From the NCBI RefSeq assembly GCF_003007735.2, contig NZ_PXNQ02000001.1, positions 372,001 through 436,000 on the forward strand: a DNA stretch of 64,000 nucleotides. The letters run 5' to 3'. A program made the translations under genes and the position numbers. Below the pieces are notes generated by a model. The model was given only the letters and a program-made list of their open reading frames with translations. It did not search any database and had not been told where the DNA came from. Below, piece by piece: positions 9,673 through 20,404 of the stretch. The stretch is from Paracoccus methylarcula (GTDB taxonomy: Bacteria > Pseudomonadota > Alphaproteobacteria > Rhodobacterales > Rhodobacteraceae). The stretch's first letter is position 1. Every line of letters begins with the position of its first letter.

Positions 9673-10679
9673 CAGCGTTTCCGGATCTTGGGGTTGATGA
9701 AACCGTAGAGCATGTCCACGATCAGGTTCACGATCATCACCATCACGGCGATCAGCAGCAGCCCGCCCTGCACGACCGGGTAATCCCGGCGGAAGATCGA
9801 ATCGACCATCCATTTGCCGATGCCGGGCCAGGAAAAGATCGTCTCGGTCAGGATCGCCCCGGCCAGCAATGTGCCGACCGACAGGCCGATCACCGTGATC
9901 ACCGGGATCAGCGCATTGCGCAGGGCATGCACGCCGTTGACCCGAAAGGGCGCAAGGCCCTTGGCGCGAGCGGTGCGGATGTAATCCTCGGACAGCACCT
10001 CGAGCATGGCCGAGCGGGTTTGCCGCGCGATCACGGCCAGCGGGATGGTGCCCAGCACGATCGTCGGCAGGATCAGGTGGTGAACCGCCGACCAGAAGGC
10101 GCCATCCTGCCCGGACCGGAGTGAATCGATCAGCATGAAGCCGGTGCCGCTGTCGAAATAATACATCAGGCTGATGCGTCCCGAGACCGGGGTCCAGCCA
10201 AGCCAGCCGGAGAACGCGATGATCAGCAAAAGCGCCCACCAGAAGATCGGCATCGAATAGCCGACCAGCGCCGAGGACATCAGCAGCCGGTCAAAGAACT
10301 TGCCCCGGTTCACCGCCGCGATCACGCCGGCGGGCAATCCGAGCGCCACCGCGAAGATGATCGCGCAGATCGACAGTTCCAGCGTCGCGGGAAACAGCGT
10401 GAAGAACTCGTCCCATACCGGTTTCTTGGTCACCAGGCTTTGCCCGAGATCGCCTTGGACGACGCCCTTGAGATAGTCCCAATACTGGATCAGCATCGGT
10501 TGATCGAAGCCGAATTCCGTCATCAGTTCGGCATGGCGCTCGGCCGAGATGCCGCGCTCGCCCGCCAGCACCGTGATCGGATCGCCGGGCAGAAGGCGGA
10601 TGAAGGCAAACGAGATCAGCGTTACCCCGAAAAAGGTGGGCAGGAAGGTCAGCAGCCGCGAAAGGATGAATTTCAGCAT
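9672..10679 (-). CDS. dppB: Dipeptide ABC transporter permease DppB-like
   Basis: First permease of the importer, 335 residues. The N-terminus MLKFILSRLLTFLPTFFGVT is typical of DppB/OppB, followed by LLPGDPITVLAGERG and the permease loop DYIRTARAKGLAPFRV. Six predicted membrane helices fit the BPD_transp_1 family. It overlaps the preceding peptidase gene by one base and dppC by one base, so the genes are tightly coupled. Confidence 0.94.
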   Translation of the reverse strand: MLKFILSRLLTFLPTFFGVTLISFAFIRLLPGDPITVLAGERGISAERHAELMTEFGFDQPMLIQYWDYLKGVVQGDLGQSLVTKKPVWDEFFTLFPATLELSICAIIFAVALGLPAGVIAAVNRGKFFDRLLMSSALVGYSMPIFWWALLLIIAFSGWLGWTPVSGRISLMYYFDSGTGFMLIDSLRSGQDGAFWSAVHHLILPTIVLGTIPLAVIARQTRSAMLEVLSEDYIRTARAKGLAPFRVNGVHALRNALIPVITVIGLSVGTLLAGAILTETIFSWPGIGKWMVDSIFRRDYPVVQGGLLLIAVMVMIVNLIVDMLYGFINPKIRKR

Positions 10680-11773
10680 CAGCCTACGATCCTGATATCT
10701 CGTGGGAATGTCGTCAGAGAGCGGTTGCCCGAAGGGGTGATCAGCACATCGTCCTCGATCCGGATACCGAAGCTGCCGGTCTTGTAGAGACCCGGTTCGT
10801 TGGTGAATACGACGCCCGGCTCCAGCCGCTGATGATTGCCGCGCATGACATAGGGTGCCTCATGGACATCGCGGCCCAGCCCGTGGCCGGTCTTGGTCCG
10901 GATCCGGTCGGCATAGGGGGATGCCTCCAGCATCGAGATCACCGCGTCATCGACCTCATGCGCGGTCACGCCGGGTGCGGCGATCTCGTGCCCGCGCCGA
11001 TTGGCCGCCAGCACGGTTTCATAGACCGAGGCGGCCTCGTCAGTGACATGCCCGACGAAAGCGGTGCGGGTAATATCGGCGCAAAGCCCGCCCCAACGCG
11101 CGCCGAAATCGATCAGCAGAGGATCGCCCGCCCGCAAGGCGTAATCGTCCCGCGCATGGGCATGCGAGGCGGCGCTATGCGCCCCGGCGGCAACCAGGGC
11201 ACCGAAGGCCTGTTCCTCCGCGCCATGGGCGAACAGGGCCTGCACCAGCGTCCGTTCGACATGTTTCTCGGTCTGCCCGATGCGCACCTGGTCCAGCGTT
11301 TCGCCAAGCGCGGCCTCGGATATGGCGATGGCGCGCTCCATCGCGGCGATTTCATCCGGTGTCTTGCTGTATCTGAGACCGGTGATCTGCGCCTCGCCAT
11401 CCACGATGCCCAGGCCCGGATAGGCCTCGCGCAGCGCAAGCTCGACGAAGACCCGCATGGATTGCCCCTCGACCGCGACCGAATCCAGGGGCAGATGCCC
11501 GGCCAGGGCGGCGAAGGCACCGGCGTAACCCACCTGGTCGCGCCAGTCGAAAACCTCGCCCTCGAATCCGAGCTCCGCAAAGCTGGACAATTCGAGGTTG
11601 GGCACCACCGCCGCCGGAGGTCCGTTGACGGGAATCACCACCACCAACGGGCGCTCATGGCTCATGAACTCATGGCGGTAGAGGCGCGTGAAATTGGCGC
11701 CGGGAACCAGCGCGACCGCGTCGGCTCCAAGCTCGGCCGCGATGCGGCGGAAATCTGTGTATCTGTCTGGCAT
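10679..11773 (-). CDS. M24 family metallopeptidase (Xaa-Pro dipeptidase/aminopeptidase-like)
   Basis: Probable cytoplasmic dipeptidase or aminopeptidase of the creatinase/pita-bread fold, 364 residues. A creatinase-type N-terminal domain (1-135) precedes the M24 catalytic domain. All five expected metal ligands are recognisable: Asp in LLIDFGARW, Asp in LCADITRTA, His in TGHGLGRDVHEAP, Glu in FTNEPGLY and Glu in IRIEDDV. It sits between dppA and dppB in the peptide-import operon, so I infer that it hydrolyses imported peptides, perhaps proline-containing ones. Xaa-Pro specificity is not provable from sequence because creatinases and related enzymes share the fold. Confidence 0.9.
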   Translation of the reverse strand: MPDRYTDFRRIAAELGADAVALVPGANFTRLYRHEFMSHERPLVVVIPVNGPPAAVVPNLELSSFAELGFEGEVFDWRDQVGYAGAFAALAGHLPLDSVAVEGQSMRVFVELALREAYPGLGIVDGEAQITGLRYSKTPDEIAAMERAIAISEAALGETLDQVRIGQTEKHVERTLVQALFAHGAEEQAFGALVAAGAHSAASHAHARDDYALRAGDPLLIDFGARWGGLCADITRTAFVGHVTDEAASVYETVLAANRRGHEIAAPGVTAHEVDDAVISMLEASPYADRIRTKTGHGLGRDVHEAPYVMRGNHQRLEPGVVFTNEPGLYKTGSFGIRIEDDVLITPSGNRSLTTFPRDIRIVG

Positions 11774-11828
11774 GATCTGGCATCCGGTCCTGAGGGACGC
11801 ATGAAGGCGCGCCCCTCAGGACCAAAGC

Positions 11829-13421
11829 TCACTCGGCGATATCGACGCCGTAGAAGATATGGGTGCCGAGCGGATGGACCTTGAAGCCCGTCACCTCCTT
11901 GCGCACCGGCTTGTAGGCTACCGAATGGGCGACCGTGACCCATGGGGCCTGTTCCTTGAAGATCACCTGCGCCTCTTCGTAAAGCTTGCTGCGCTCTTCC
12001 TGGTCGGAAGATGTCTTGGCCTTCTGGACCAGTTCCTCGAAGGGCTCAAAGCACCATTGCGCGCGGTTCGCACCGCCGACGGCATCGCAGCCCAGCAAGG
12101 TCGCGAGGAAATTGTCAGGATCGCCGTTGTCGCCGGTCCAGCCCATCAGCACCGCGCCGTCGCGATCGACATCCTTCGAGCGTTCGAGATATTCGCCCCA
12201 TTCATAGGACACGATCTCGACATCCACCCCGACCTCGGCGAAGTCGTTCTGGATCAGTTCGGCCATCCGGCGGGCATTGGGGTTATAGGGGCGCTGCACC
12301 GGCATCGCCCAGACCTTCATCGACAGATCGGTGATCCCGGCCTCTTCCAGCATCGCCTTGGCGGCTTCCGGATCATAGGGATCGTCCTCGACCGCGTCGT
12401 TATAGGACCACATGGTCGGCGGGATCGGATTCTTGGCAATGCTGCCGGCACCCTGGAAGACCGCGTCGATGATGGCTTCCTTGTTGATCGCCATGTTCAG
12501 CGCCTTGCGGACCTTGGGATCGTCGAAAGGCTCCATCTGGGTGTTATAGGCCAGGTAGCCGACATTCAGCCCCTCCTGCTCCAGCAGGTTGATATCGGGA
12601 TCCGAGCTCATCGCCTCGATATCGGCGGGGTTCGGATAGGGCATGACATGGCATTCCCCGGCCTTCAGCTTTTGATAGCGAACCGAGGCGTCGGGGGTGA
12701 TGGCAAAGACCAGATCGTCGATGGCAGCCTTGCCCCGCCAATAATCCGGGTTGGCCTTGTAGCGGATGACCGCGTCTTTCTGATAGGCGACGAACTGGAA
12801 CGGCCCGGTTCCGACGGGCGCCTGGTTCAGCATTTCCGGCGTACCCGCCTCGAGCATCTGATCGGCATATTCCTTGGACTGGATCGAGGCGAAATCCATG
12901 GCGAGATTCGCGATCATCGGCGCCTCGGGGCGGTTCAGAACGAATTTCACCGTGTAGTCGTCGACCTTCACGATCTCCTTGATCAGGTCGGGCATCGACA
13001 TGCCATTGAAATATTCCCAGGTTCCGCCCGAGACCTTGAAATAGGGGTTATCCTCCAGCCGCTGCCGGTCGAAGGAGAAGATCACGTCATCGGCGTTGAA
13101 GTCGCGCGAAGGGGTGAAGCTGTCATTGGTGTGAAACTTGACGCCCTGCCGCAGGTGAAAGGTATATTCCAGCCCGTCTTCCGAGACGTCCCAGCTTTCC
13201 GCCAGGCCCGGGATGACATTGGTGGTGCCGGTTTCGAACTCGACAAGCCGGTTGAAGACCGGCTGCGCCGAGGCGTCAAAGGTCGTTCCCGCCGTGAACA
13301 GGGCTGGATCGAAGCCCTCGGGCGAGCCTTCCGAGCAATAGACCAGCGTCTTGGCCGAGGCGGCGGTCCCGCCAAGCAATAGCGCGGCGGCGCCGATGGC
13401 GATTTTCTTTTGCAGTGACAT
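11829..13421 (-). CDS. dppA: Periplasmic dipeptide-binding protein DppA-like
   Basis: Extracytoplasmic solute-binding protein family 5, 530 residues. The N-terminus [20 protein letters not shown] followed by SAK is a Sec signal peptide with likely cleavage after ASA. The mature chain begins [19 protein letters not shown], like E. coli DppA, and contains [19 protein letters not shown] and other SBP_bac_5 segments. It is the first and probably most abundant product of the operon. A strong AAGGAG site lies just before the ATG. Substrate range (dipeptides, haem or delta-aminolevulinate are all known for this family) cannot be fixed here. Confidence 0.93.
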   Translation of the reverse strand: MSLQKKIAIGAAALLLGGTAASAKTLVYCSEGSPEGFDPALFTAGTTFDASAQPVFNRLVEFETGTTNVIPGLAESWDVSEDGLEYTFHLRQGVKFHTNDSFTPSRDFNADDVIFSFDRQRLEDNPYFKVSGGTWEYFNGMSMPDLIKEIVKVDDYTVKFVLNRPEAPMIANLAMDFASIQSKEYADQMLEAGTPEMLNQAPVGTGPFQFVAYQKDAVIRYKANPDYWRGKAAIDDLVFAITPDASVRYQKLKAGECHVMPYPNPADIEAMSSDPDINLLEQEGLNVGYLAYNTQMEPFDDPKVRKALNMAINKEAIIDAVFQGAGSIAKNPIPPTMWSYNDAVEDDPYDPEAAKAMLEEAGITDLSMKVWAMPVQRPYNPNARRMAELIQNDFAEVGVDVEIVSYEWGEYLERSKDVDRDGAVLMGWTGDNGDPDNFLATLLGCDAVGGANRAQWCFEPFEELVQKAKTSSDQEERSKLYEEAQVIFKEQAPWVTVAHSVAYKPVRKEVTGFKVHPLGTHIFYGVDIAE

Positions 13422-13960
13422 GTCAAGCTCCTTGTTGGCTGGCAGTTCCGATTCTCTGCTCGCTTCGTGGCGGCCATTTCAATGCTGGCCTGTTCGGGTG
13501 AACTGTGGTCAGTTCATATCGTCGGCGCCTCCTTGCGTGGGGCGCAAGATGCGGGGGATGGGGCATATGTGGAAATCATAGCATTATCCGGGAACCGTCC
13601 CAAATGATGCGGATGGCGGGCGCATATGGAATATGCCGCCGCGTCGCGAATGCGCGGACCAATTGCCTTGCAGATGCGGCTTTCCGGACGACGCGCCATT
13701 CCCACCCTATCGACCACTGTTTACCGGGGGCTTTCTGCCCCGTTCCGGGCATTACAGAGAGAAAACACCCTGCGGTCAAGAAAAATTTTTATTAATTTCA
13801 ATTGCTAAGCTGGGAATTAAAGATGCGCAGGAATTGTGCATCGAGTTGTATTGTTGCGGGCGGGCCGGCGGTTGCGATCCGCAGCCCCGGTGGATCAGGG
13901 ATTGCATCCGATCTCGTAGCCGGTAGCCTCGCCGCCGGTGCGGTTCGGGGGGAGCAGGGG
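13422..13960. other. 539-base intergenic region between dppA and the acyltransferase gene
   Basis: Divergent promoter region. It holds the candidate dppA promoter and, near 13775-13825, an AT-rich patch (AAAAATTTTTATTAATTTC) that stands out against the GC-rich surroundings and could belong to the acyltransferase promoter. Short frames here have no recognisable similarity and no ribosome sites, so I annotate no gene. Confidence 0.6.
13575..13603 (-). promoter_or_regulatory. Candidate sigma-70 promoter of the dpp operon
   Basis: On the minus strand TTGGGA (13603-13598) and TATGAT (13580-13575) are separated by exactly 17 bases, upstream of dppA. Transcription would start near 13568 and leave a leader of about 145 bases. 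This is based on sequence match only. Confidence 0.45.
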
Positions 13961-14626
13961 ATGGGGCGAGAGGGCAGGCTATTGCTGCGCAAGACTTCGG
14001 CGCGCGTTTCCGGGCGCGCGATCGCCCTGTTCGCACGTCTTGTCACGGCCGTTCAGCCATTCTGGCAAGGCATCGACCCGCTCGACCGGCGGCAGCGCAT
14101 CTATTTCGCCAATCATGCCAGCCATGGCGATTTCATCCTTGTCTGGTCCGTCCTGCCGGCGCCGCTTCGGCAGAAAACCCGTCCCGTTGCGGGGGCGGAT
14201 TACTGGGGCGGCACCGGGTTGCGCAGCTTTGTCGGCAGGGATGTCTTCAACGCCGTGCTGATCGACCGGCAGCGCAACGGGAACGCGGCGGATCCCGTGT
14301 CGGTGATGACCGGGGCGCTCGATGACGGTGCATCGCTGATCCTGTTCCCCGAAGGCACGCGCAACCTGACCGACGCGGAACTGCTGCCCTTCAAGAGCGG
14401 GCTTTTCCATCTTGCCGAGGCGCGGCCCGGGATCGACCTGGTTCCGGTCTGGATCGACAATCTTAACAGGGTCTTGCCGAAAGGGAGCTTTATCCCGGTG
14501 CCGCTGATGTGCAAGGTGATTTTCGGAGAGGCCCTGCGCCTCGGGCCGGACGAGGGAAAAGAGGCGTTTCTCACCCGCAGCCGCGAGGCCCTGCTGAACC
14601 TGCGCCCGGGAAAGGATGGCAATTGA
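13961..14626 (+). CDS. Lysophospholipid/1-acylglycerol-3-phosphate acyltransferase (PlsC family)
   Basis: Membrane-associated acyltransferase of phospholipid synthesis, 221 residues from ATG 13961 (MGREGRLLLRKTSAR), which follows a GGGGGGAGCAGGGG ribosome site. The catalytic HX4D motif is in NHASHGD and the substrate-binding motif is FPEGTRN. An in-frame extension to 13802 crosses an AT-rich non-coding stretch and looks artificial. The stop overlaps the ATG of the CDP-diglyceride synthase-like gene (TGATG), so the pair forms an operon making phosphatidate and then CDP-diacylglycerol. Confidence 0.88.
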   Translation: MGREGRLLLRKTSARVSGRAIALFARLVTAVQPFWQGIDPLDRRQRIYFANHASHGDFILVWSVLPAPLRQKTRPVAGADYWGGTGLRSFVGRDVFNAVLIDRQRNGNAADPVSVMTGALDDGASLILFPEGTRNLTDAELLPFKSGLFHLAEARPGIDLVPVWIDNLNRVLPKGSFIPVPLMCKVIFGEALRLGPDEGKEAFLTRSREALLNLRPGKDGN

Positions 14627-15575
14627 TGCTGCAAGCTCGTGACGATCTGTTGACGGTTTTCATGGGTGTGGGGAGCGTCCTGATCCTGGCCTCGCTGGTC
14701 GGTTGGGCGCTCCGGCTGCGTTTCTCGCCAGAGGGCGGCAATGCCGCGATCGAGAACCTGAATGACCGAATCCGTGCCTGGTGGATCATGGTCATCGCGC
14801 TGGCGCTCGCGTTCCTGGGGGGGCGCATGGGGGTCATGTTGCTGTTCGCGCTCTGCTCCTTCGCGGCACTGCGGGAGTTCATGACGCTCACGAATGCCAC
14901 CCGCGCCGATCACTGGTCCCTTGTCGGCGCCTTCTTCATCGTGCTTCCGGGCCAGTATTACCTTGTTTGGGCAGAGAGATACGGCATTTTCGCTGTCTTC
15001 ATCCCGGTCTATGTCTTCCTGCTTCTGCCGATCGTTTCGGCCTTGCGGGGAGAGAGCCGCAATTTCCTGGTCCGTGTCGCCGAGATGCAATGGGCGCTGA
15101 TGATCTGCGTCTTCTGCGCCTCGCATGTGCCGGCCCTGCTGAACCTGACGATTTCGGGCTATGAGGGGCGCAACCTGCTGCTGATCGCCTTCCTGGTGAT
15201 CGCCGCGCAGATGAGCGATGTGCTGCAATATGTCTGGGGCAAGCTGGCCGGCAAGCGAAAGATCGCCCCCTCGCTTTCACCCTCGAAAACCGTCGAGGGC
15301 TTCCTGGGCGGAGCGGGATCGGCGACATTGCTGGCGGCGGGGTTGTGGTGGATGACGCCCTTCACCCCGTGCAGGCGGGACTGATGGGGGCGATCATCAC
15401 CGGTTTCGGGTTCCTGGGCGGGCTGGTGATGTCGGCGATCAAGCGTGACCGTGGTGTCAAGGATTGGGGCCACGCCATCGCCGGGCATGGCGGTTTCATA
15501 GACCGGCTGGATTCGGTGGTGTTCTCGGCGCCGATCTTCTTTCACCTGACGCGTTATTTCTGGTCAACGACATGA
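14626..15575 (+). pseudogene. Phosphatidate cytidylyltransferase (CdsA-like), frameshifted by one base
   Basis: Membrane enzyme that converts phosphatidate and CTP to CDP-diacylglycerol. The first frame starts at ATG 14626 (MLQARDDLLTVFMG), contains several membrane helices and SPSKTVEGFLGGAGSA, and breaks off at 15384. The next frame continues from about 15368 with VQAGLMGAIITGFGFLGG, then the family signature SAIKRDRGVKDWGHAIAGHGG, to 15575. Adding one C to the C-run at 15365-15368 joins them into about 316 residues, a normal length. The signature has Ala where many members have Pro before GHGG. The conserved C-terminus argues for sequence error or a very recent mutation. Confidence 0.87.
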
Positions 15576-15644
15576 TCCTGTCCGATCCTGCGCCGGACCA
15601 CTGTAACCGGCCAAGCACAGGGTCAGCGGCCATCAGATGAAGGG

Positions 15645-16138
15645 CTATCGCAGCCCGGCCAATCGCCGGATCAACTCGTCGCATAGCTCCTGCCGTTCCT
15701 CCACCGTCAGAAAGGCGCCCAGTTCGATTTCACGTTGCCCGTCGGTCAGCGTCAGGTAGCGCTCGACCGGGCCTTCCCGCAACGCGACCCGGACCCAATA
15801 GGGGTTGGTCTGCCATACCCGGTCGGCCCTGCCCGGATCGTGGCGCCATATCTCCAGCCTGTCGCGGCTCAACCGCAGCTCTTCGCGGGTTTCGCCGCTG
15901 CGGTAACTGCGTTGCAGAGCGGTCCAGATCGCCCAGATCGCAACCAGCACGAAGGGCAGGAGCCCCCATAACGCCGATGTGCCAAGCACCGCAGCCAGCG
16001 GCAATGCCATCAGCACGGCGGTTGCCCCGATGAACCAAACGAAGCCGCGGCGGGGCAGCGACCGATGGGGCCAGAGGATCAGCCGATGTGAAACGGCCCC
16101 GGAATCCTCCGGGGCCGTTTCTTGCCATTCATAGGGCA

Positions 16139-16139
<1 letters not shown>
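15645..16139 (-). CDS. DUF2244 family membrane protein
   Basis: Uncharacterised 164-residue protein. Two adjacent hydrophobic segments (WFIGATAVLMALPLAAVLG and LWGLLPFVLVAIWAIWTAL) separate a short N-terminus containing RLILWPHRSLPRRGF from a C-terminal soluble part with LRLSRDRLEIWRHDP and NPYWVRVAL, as in the DUF2244 family common beside cytochrome oxidase genes in alphaproteobacteria. The chosen ATG at 16139 shares one base with the ctaD stop. A 13-bp perfect hairpin lies inside codons 7-16. An earlier start at 16223 lies inside ctaD and is unlikely. A role with the oxidase is inferred from position only. Confidence 0.8.
16091..16120 (-). terminator. Perfect 13-bp hairpin at the ctaD/DUF2244 junction
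   Basis: AAACGGCCCCGGA pairs perfectly with TCCGGGGCCGTTT around a 4-base loop. It begins about 18 bases downstream of the ctaD stop and lies inside the start of the DUF2244 coding region. The trailing T-run is short (TTT), so partial termination or mRNA 3'-end protection for ctaD are both possible. Confidence 0.6.
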
Positions 16140-17827
<1,688 letters not shown>

Positions 17828-17926
17828 TCAGATATCGTCGAGCCGGTCTGGCCGACCGGCGGTGTCTCGCGTTCTTCTAGACCAGCCTACGGCACCGGGC
17901 AATGCGTTACGCTGACCAAAAATTGA

Positions 17927-17962
17927 TTACCCCCGCAAGAATATCACATTCCGCGGGGGTAA
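17927..17962 (-). terminator. Intrinsic terminator downstream of cycA
   Basis: Minus-strand hairpin with a 10-bp stem (TTACCCCCGC/GCGGGGGTAA) followed by TCAATTTTTGG. It lies 45 bases beyond the cycA stop and would separate cycA from ctaD transcription. Confidence 0.8.
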
Positions 17963-18006
17963 GGTCTTCCTGTCATGCGACGGATTGCCGCAGAACCCGC
18001 GCCGTC

Positions 18007-18444
18007 CTACTCGGCCGCCGGAGCGTCGGGCGAGACGCTGGCCAGATAAGCCGCGATATCGGCCTGCCCCTTGCGCAGCTTGAAGGTCATCTTGGTCTTG
18101 GCGCTGGAATCGCCGGTCTTTTCCTGGACGAAGGCGTTCGGGTCGGTGACATACGCGGCCAGATCCTCCTCGGTCCAGACCTCGCCGGTCTCGTTAAGCG
18201 CCAGCAGAGCGTCGGAATATTTGAAATCCTCCTGGCTGCCGGCGGGGCGGCCAACGATGTTCCACAGGTTTGGGCCGGTCTTGCCGCCTTTCACGATATC
18301 CTCGCCATCGGCGCTCTGGATCATGTGGCAGGCCTTGCATTTGCGGAATTCCTTTTCCCCCGCGGCGACATCGCCCCCTTCCTGGGCGAAGGCGGGCAGG
18401 GCAAGGACGACGCTCAGAACGCCGCCGATCATTGCAAGTTTCAT
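18007..18444 (-). CDS. cycA: Cytochrome c550 (soluble periplasmic electron carrier)
   Basis: Class I c-type cytochrome that carries electrons to the terminal oxidase in the periplasm. From ATG 18444 the 145 residues begin with a Sec signal (MKLAMIGGVLSVVLALPAFA, cleavage before QEGG). The haem site is CKACH (Cys36, Cys39, His40) and the distal ligand is Met119 in TKMTFKL, a hallmark of Paracoccus/Rhodobacter c550/c2. A good AGGAG site precedes the ATG. A longer frame to 18660 lacks a signal sequence at its start. Adjacency to ctaD reproduces the known Paracoccus cycA-ctaD arrangement. Confidence 0.95.
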   Translation of the reverse strand: MKLAMIGGVLSVVLALPAFAQEGGDVAAGEKEFRKCKACHMIQSADGEDIVKGGKTGPNLWNIVGRPAGSQEDFKYSDALLALNETGEVWTEEDLAAYVTDPNAFVQEKTGDSSAKTKMTFKLRKGQADIAAYLASVSPDAPAAE

Positions 18445-18631
18445 TTGGCTCTCCTCACTCACACTAGCTGGGTGTCCGGGAAAGGTTATAGGAAACCGAA
18501 TCCTGCAAGACCACCCGGCATAAGGTCGCATAGCGGTTTCATGCGAAAAAAGGGAGGGATGAGGGCAGCGATAGCCAATGTTGAGCGGATATCCTTGTGT
18601 CATCCCGATTTCGGTGCGGCGATTCGCGCTT

Positions 18632-19297
18632 TCACCCCGCATCCGCTTGCGCCGCCGCACCGAATTGCGACAGGAAATCGCCGAAACGCTCGCCCTGAAT
18701 CAGGATATGGTCACGCTGCACCGACTCTGCCGCGGCTTCGTCTCCGGCTTCGATGGCGGCGACAACCTGCGTATGCTCGGCCAGCGATTGCCGCAGCCTG
18801 CGCGGCACGCGCAGTTGCTGGCGGCGAAAGGGCGTCAGGCGCAGATGCAGGGCTTCGGCCTGTTCGGCCAGGAAACCGTTGCCCGAGCCGCGATAGATGG
18901 TGTGATGGAACTGGCGGTTCGCCTCGTAATAGGCCGAGACATCTTGCGCCGCCGCCGTGGTTTCGCAGGACATCAGCCATGCTTTCAGCGTCCTGATCAG
19001 TTCCGCATCCGCCCGGCGGGCACAAAGGCGCGCGCAGACCGCTTCCAGTTCCGCCATGACCTCGAACATCTCGACGATGCGCCCGATCGAGGGGTTCAGA
19101 ACCCTCGTGCCCCGGCGCGGTTTCAGCTCGACCAGCCCCGAGGCCGACAACCGTTGCAACGCTTCCCGCACCGGGGTGCGCGAGACGCCGAATCGTTCGG
19201 CCAGCGCAGGTTCCTCCAGCCGCGTCCCGGGGGGAAGCAGCCCTTCGACGATTTCGGTCTCCAACCTTTCGCTGATGTCATCGGCGACACTGGCCAT
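18632..19297 (-). CDS. matR: GntR/FadR-type regulator, probable MatR of malonate genes
   Basis: Transcriptional repressor of the GntR family with an FCD effector domain, 221 residues from ATG 19297 (MASVADDISERLETEI). The winged helix contains LAERFGVSRTPVREALQRL and LKPRRGTRVL. The all-helical C-terminal domain has EANRQFHHTIY and LAEHTQVVAAIEAGDEAAA, typical metal-binding FCD segments. I prefer 19297 over ATG 19321 because GAGG lies upstream of it. It is divergent from a malonate transporter and catabolic operon, and a perfect palindrome lies between them, so MatR is a strong inference. Malonate or a related acid is the likely effector. Confidence 0.88.
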   Translation of the reverse strand: MASVADDISERLETEIVEGLLPPGTRLEEPALAERFGVSRTPVREALQRLSASGLVELKPRRGTRVLNPSIGRIVEMFEVMAELEAVCARLCARRADAELIRTLKAWLMSCETTAAAQDVSAYYEANRQFHHTIYRGSGNGFLAEQAEALHLRLTPFRRQQLRVPRRLRQSLAEHTQVVAAIEAGDEAAAESVQRDHILIQGERFGDFLSQFGAAAQADAG

Positions 19298-19334
19298 CCT
19301 GCAACCCTCATCAATCTGCATGCATAATTATGAC

Positions 19335-19348
19335 TTGTGTATACACAA
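19335..19348. promoter_or_regulatory. Palindromic operator for the GntR/MatR regulator
   Basis: Perfect 14-base palindrome TTGTGTATACACAA in the 117-base divergent region between matR and matP. It resembles the TTGTATACAA-type sites of FCD regulators and the MatR sites reported for rhizobial malonate genes. Function is inferred from position and symmetry. Confidence 0.7.
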
Positions 19349-19414
19349 AAGTCGAGACAGTATGCATCCGGGAGTATGAGATTCGGTGCGATGCGCCGCA
19401 AGGGAGGAAATGAC

Positions 19415-20404
19415 ATGACCAGAATAATGACCGCAGCAGCAATCGCCGCAGTCGCCGCCATGCCGCTGACCGCCGGGGCCGAGGTGCTGAAGGCCAGCCA
19501 CCAGTTTCCGGGCGGCAAGGGCGATGCGCGTGACGAGATGGTGCAACTGATCGCCAAGGAGGTCGCGGATGCCGGTGTGGATCTGGAGATCCGCGTCTAT
19601 CCGGGGGAATCGCTCTACAAGGCCCGCGAACAATGGAGTGCCGTGACCAGCGGACAACTGGACATGACGTCCTTTCCGCTGGATTACGCCGCCGGGCGGG
19701 TGCCGCAGTTCAGCGTCACGCTGATGCCGGGGCTGGTGCGCAACCATGAACGCGCGCAACGCCTGAACGATTCGCCCTTCATGGAGGAAATCTACCGGCT
19801 GATCGAGGAAAGCGGCGCGCTGGTCCTGTCGGATGCCTGGCTCGCGGGCGGGTTCGTCAGCAAGAAGAACTGCATCACCGCGCCGGATTCGATCTCGGGG
19901 CAGGTGACGCGCGCCGCAGGCCCCGCCTTCGAGCAGATGCTTGTCGGCGCGGGGGCCTCTATCGCCTCGATGCCGTCTTCCGAGATTTACACCGGCATGC
20001 AGACCGGGGTTCTGGACGCGGCGAATACCTCGTCCGGCTCGATGGTCAGCTATCGGCTGTTCGAGCAGGCCGAATGCCTGACCGCGCCGGGAGAGAACGC
20101 GTTGTGGTTCATGTATGAGCCGGTGCTGATCTCGAAGAAGAAATTCGAACGCCTCAGCGAGGAACAGCAACAGGCGCTGATCGATGCCGGGCAGAAGGCC
20201 GAGGACTGGTTCGCCGAGCAGGCCGCCGGGCTGGACAGCAAGATGATCGAGGAGTTCGAGAAAGCCGGAGTGGAAGTCGCCGAGATGAGCCCCGAGGATT
20301 ACGACGCATGGCTTACCATCGCCAAGGAGACCTCTTACAAGACTTTCGCCGAAGAGGTCGATGGCGGTCAGGAACTGATCGATCAGGCGCTGGCGGTGGA
20401 ATGA
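19415..20404 (+). CDS. matP: TRAP transporter substrate-binding protein (DctP family), probable malonate binder
   Basis: Periplasmic receptor of a TRAP importer, 329 residues from ATG 19415. A signal peptide is visible (MTRIMTAAAIAAVAAMPLTA, cleaved near AGA). DctP features include VLKASHQFPGGKGDARDEMV at the mature N-terminus and YPGESLYKAREQWSAV, and an Arg/Asn-rich ligand region near TRAAGPAFEQM. An AGGGAGGA site 6-8 bases upstream decides the start; an in-frame extension to 19337 would read through the operator. It overlaps the next gene by four bases. Linkage to malonyl-CoA enzymes suggests malonate as ligand. Confidence 0.88.
   Translation: MTRIMTAAAIAAVAAMPLTAGAEVLKASHQFPGGKGDARDEMVQLIAKEVADAGVDLEIRVYPGESLYKAREQWSAVTSGQLDMTSFPLDYAAGRVPQFSVTLMPGLVRNHERAQRLNDSPFMEEIYRLIEESGALVLSDAWLAGGFVSKKNCITAPDSISGQVTRAAGPAFEQMLVGAGASIASMPSSEIYTGMQTGVLDAANTSSGSMVSYRLFEQAECLTAPGENALWFMYEPVLISKKKFERLSEEQQQALIDAGQKAEDWFAEQAAGLDSKMIEEFEKAGVEVAEMSPEDYDAWLTIAKETSYKTFAEEVDGGQELIDQALAVE

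Noticed and set aside
9673..10239. N-terminal extension of dppC
   Set aside because: The extension is the shadow of dppB in another frame; the coupled ATG at 9672 fits the DppC family.
11859..13382. 507-codon plus-strand frame opposite dppA
   Set aside because: Antisense shadow of a clear binding-protein gene; no recognisable domain.
19337..19414. Upstream extension of the TRAP binding protein
   Set aside because: It would run through the GntR operator and put the signal peptide inside the protein; the ATG at 19415 has a strong ribosome site.
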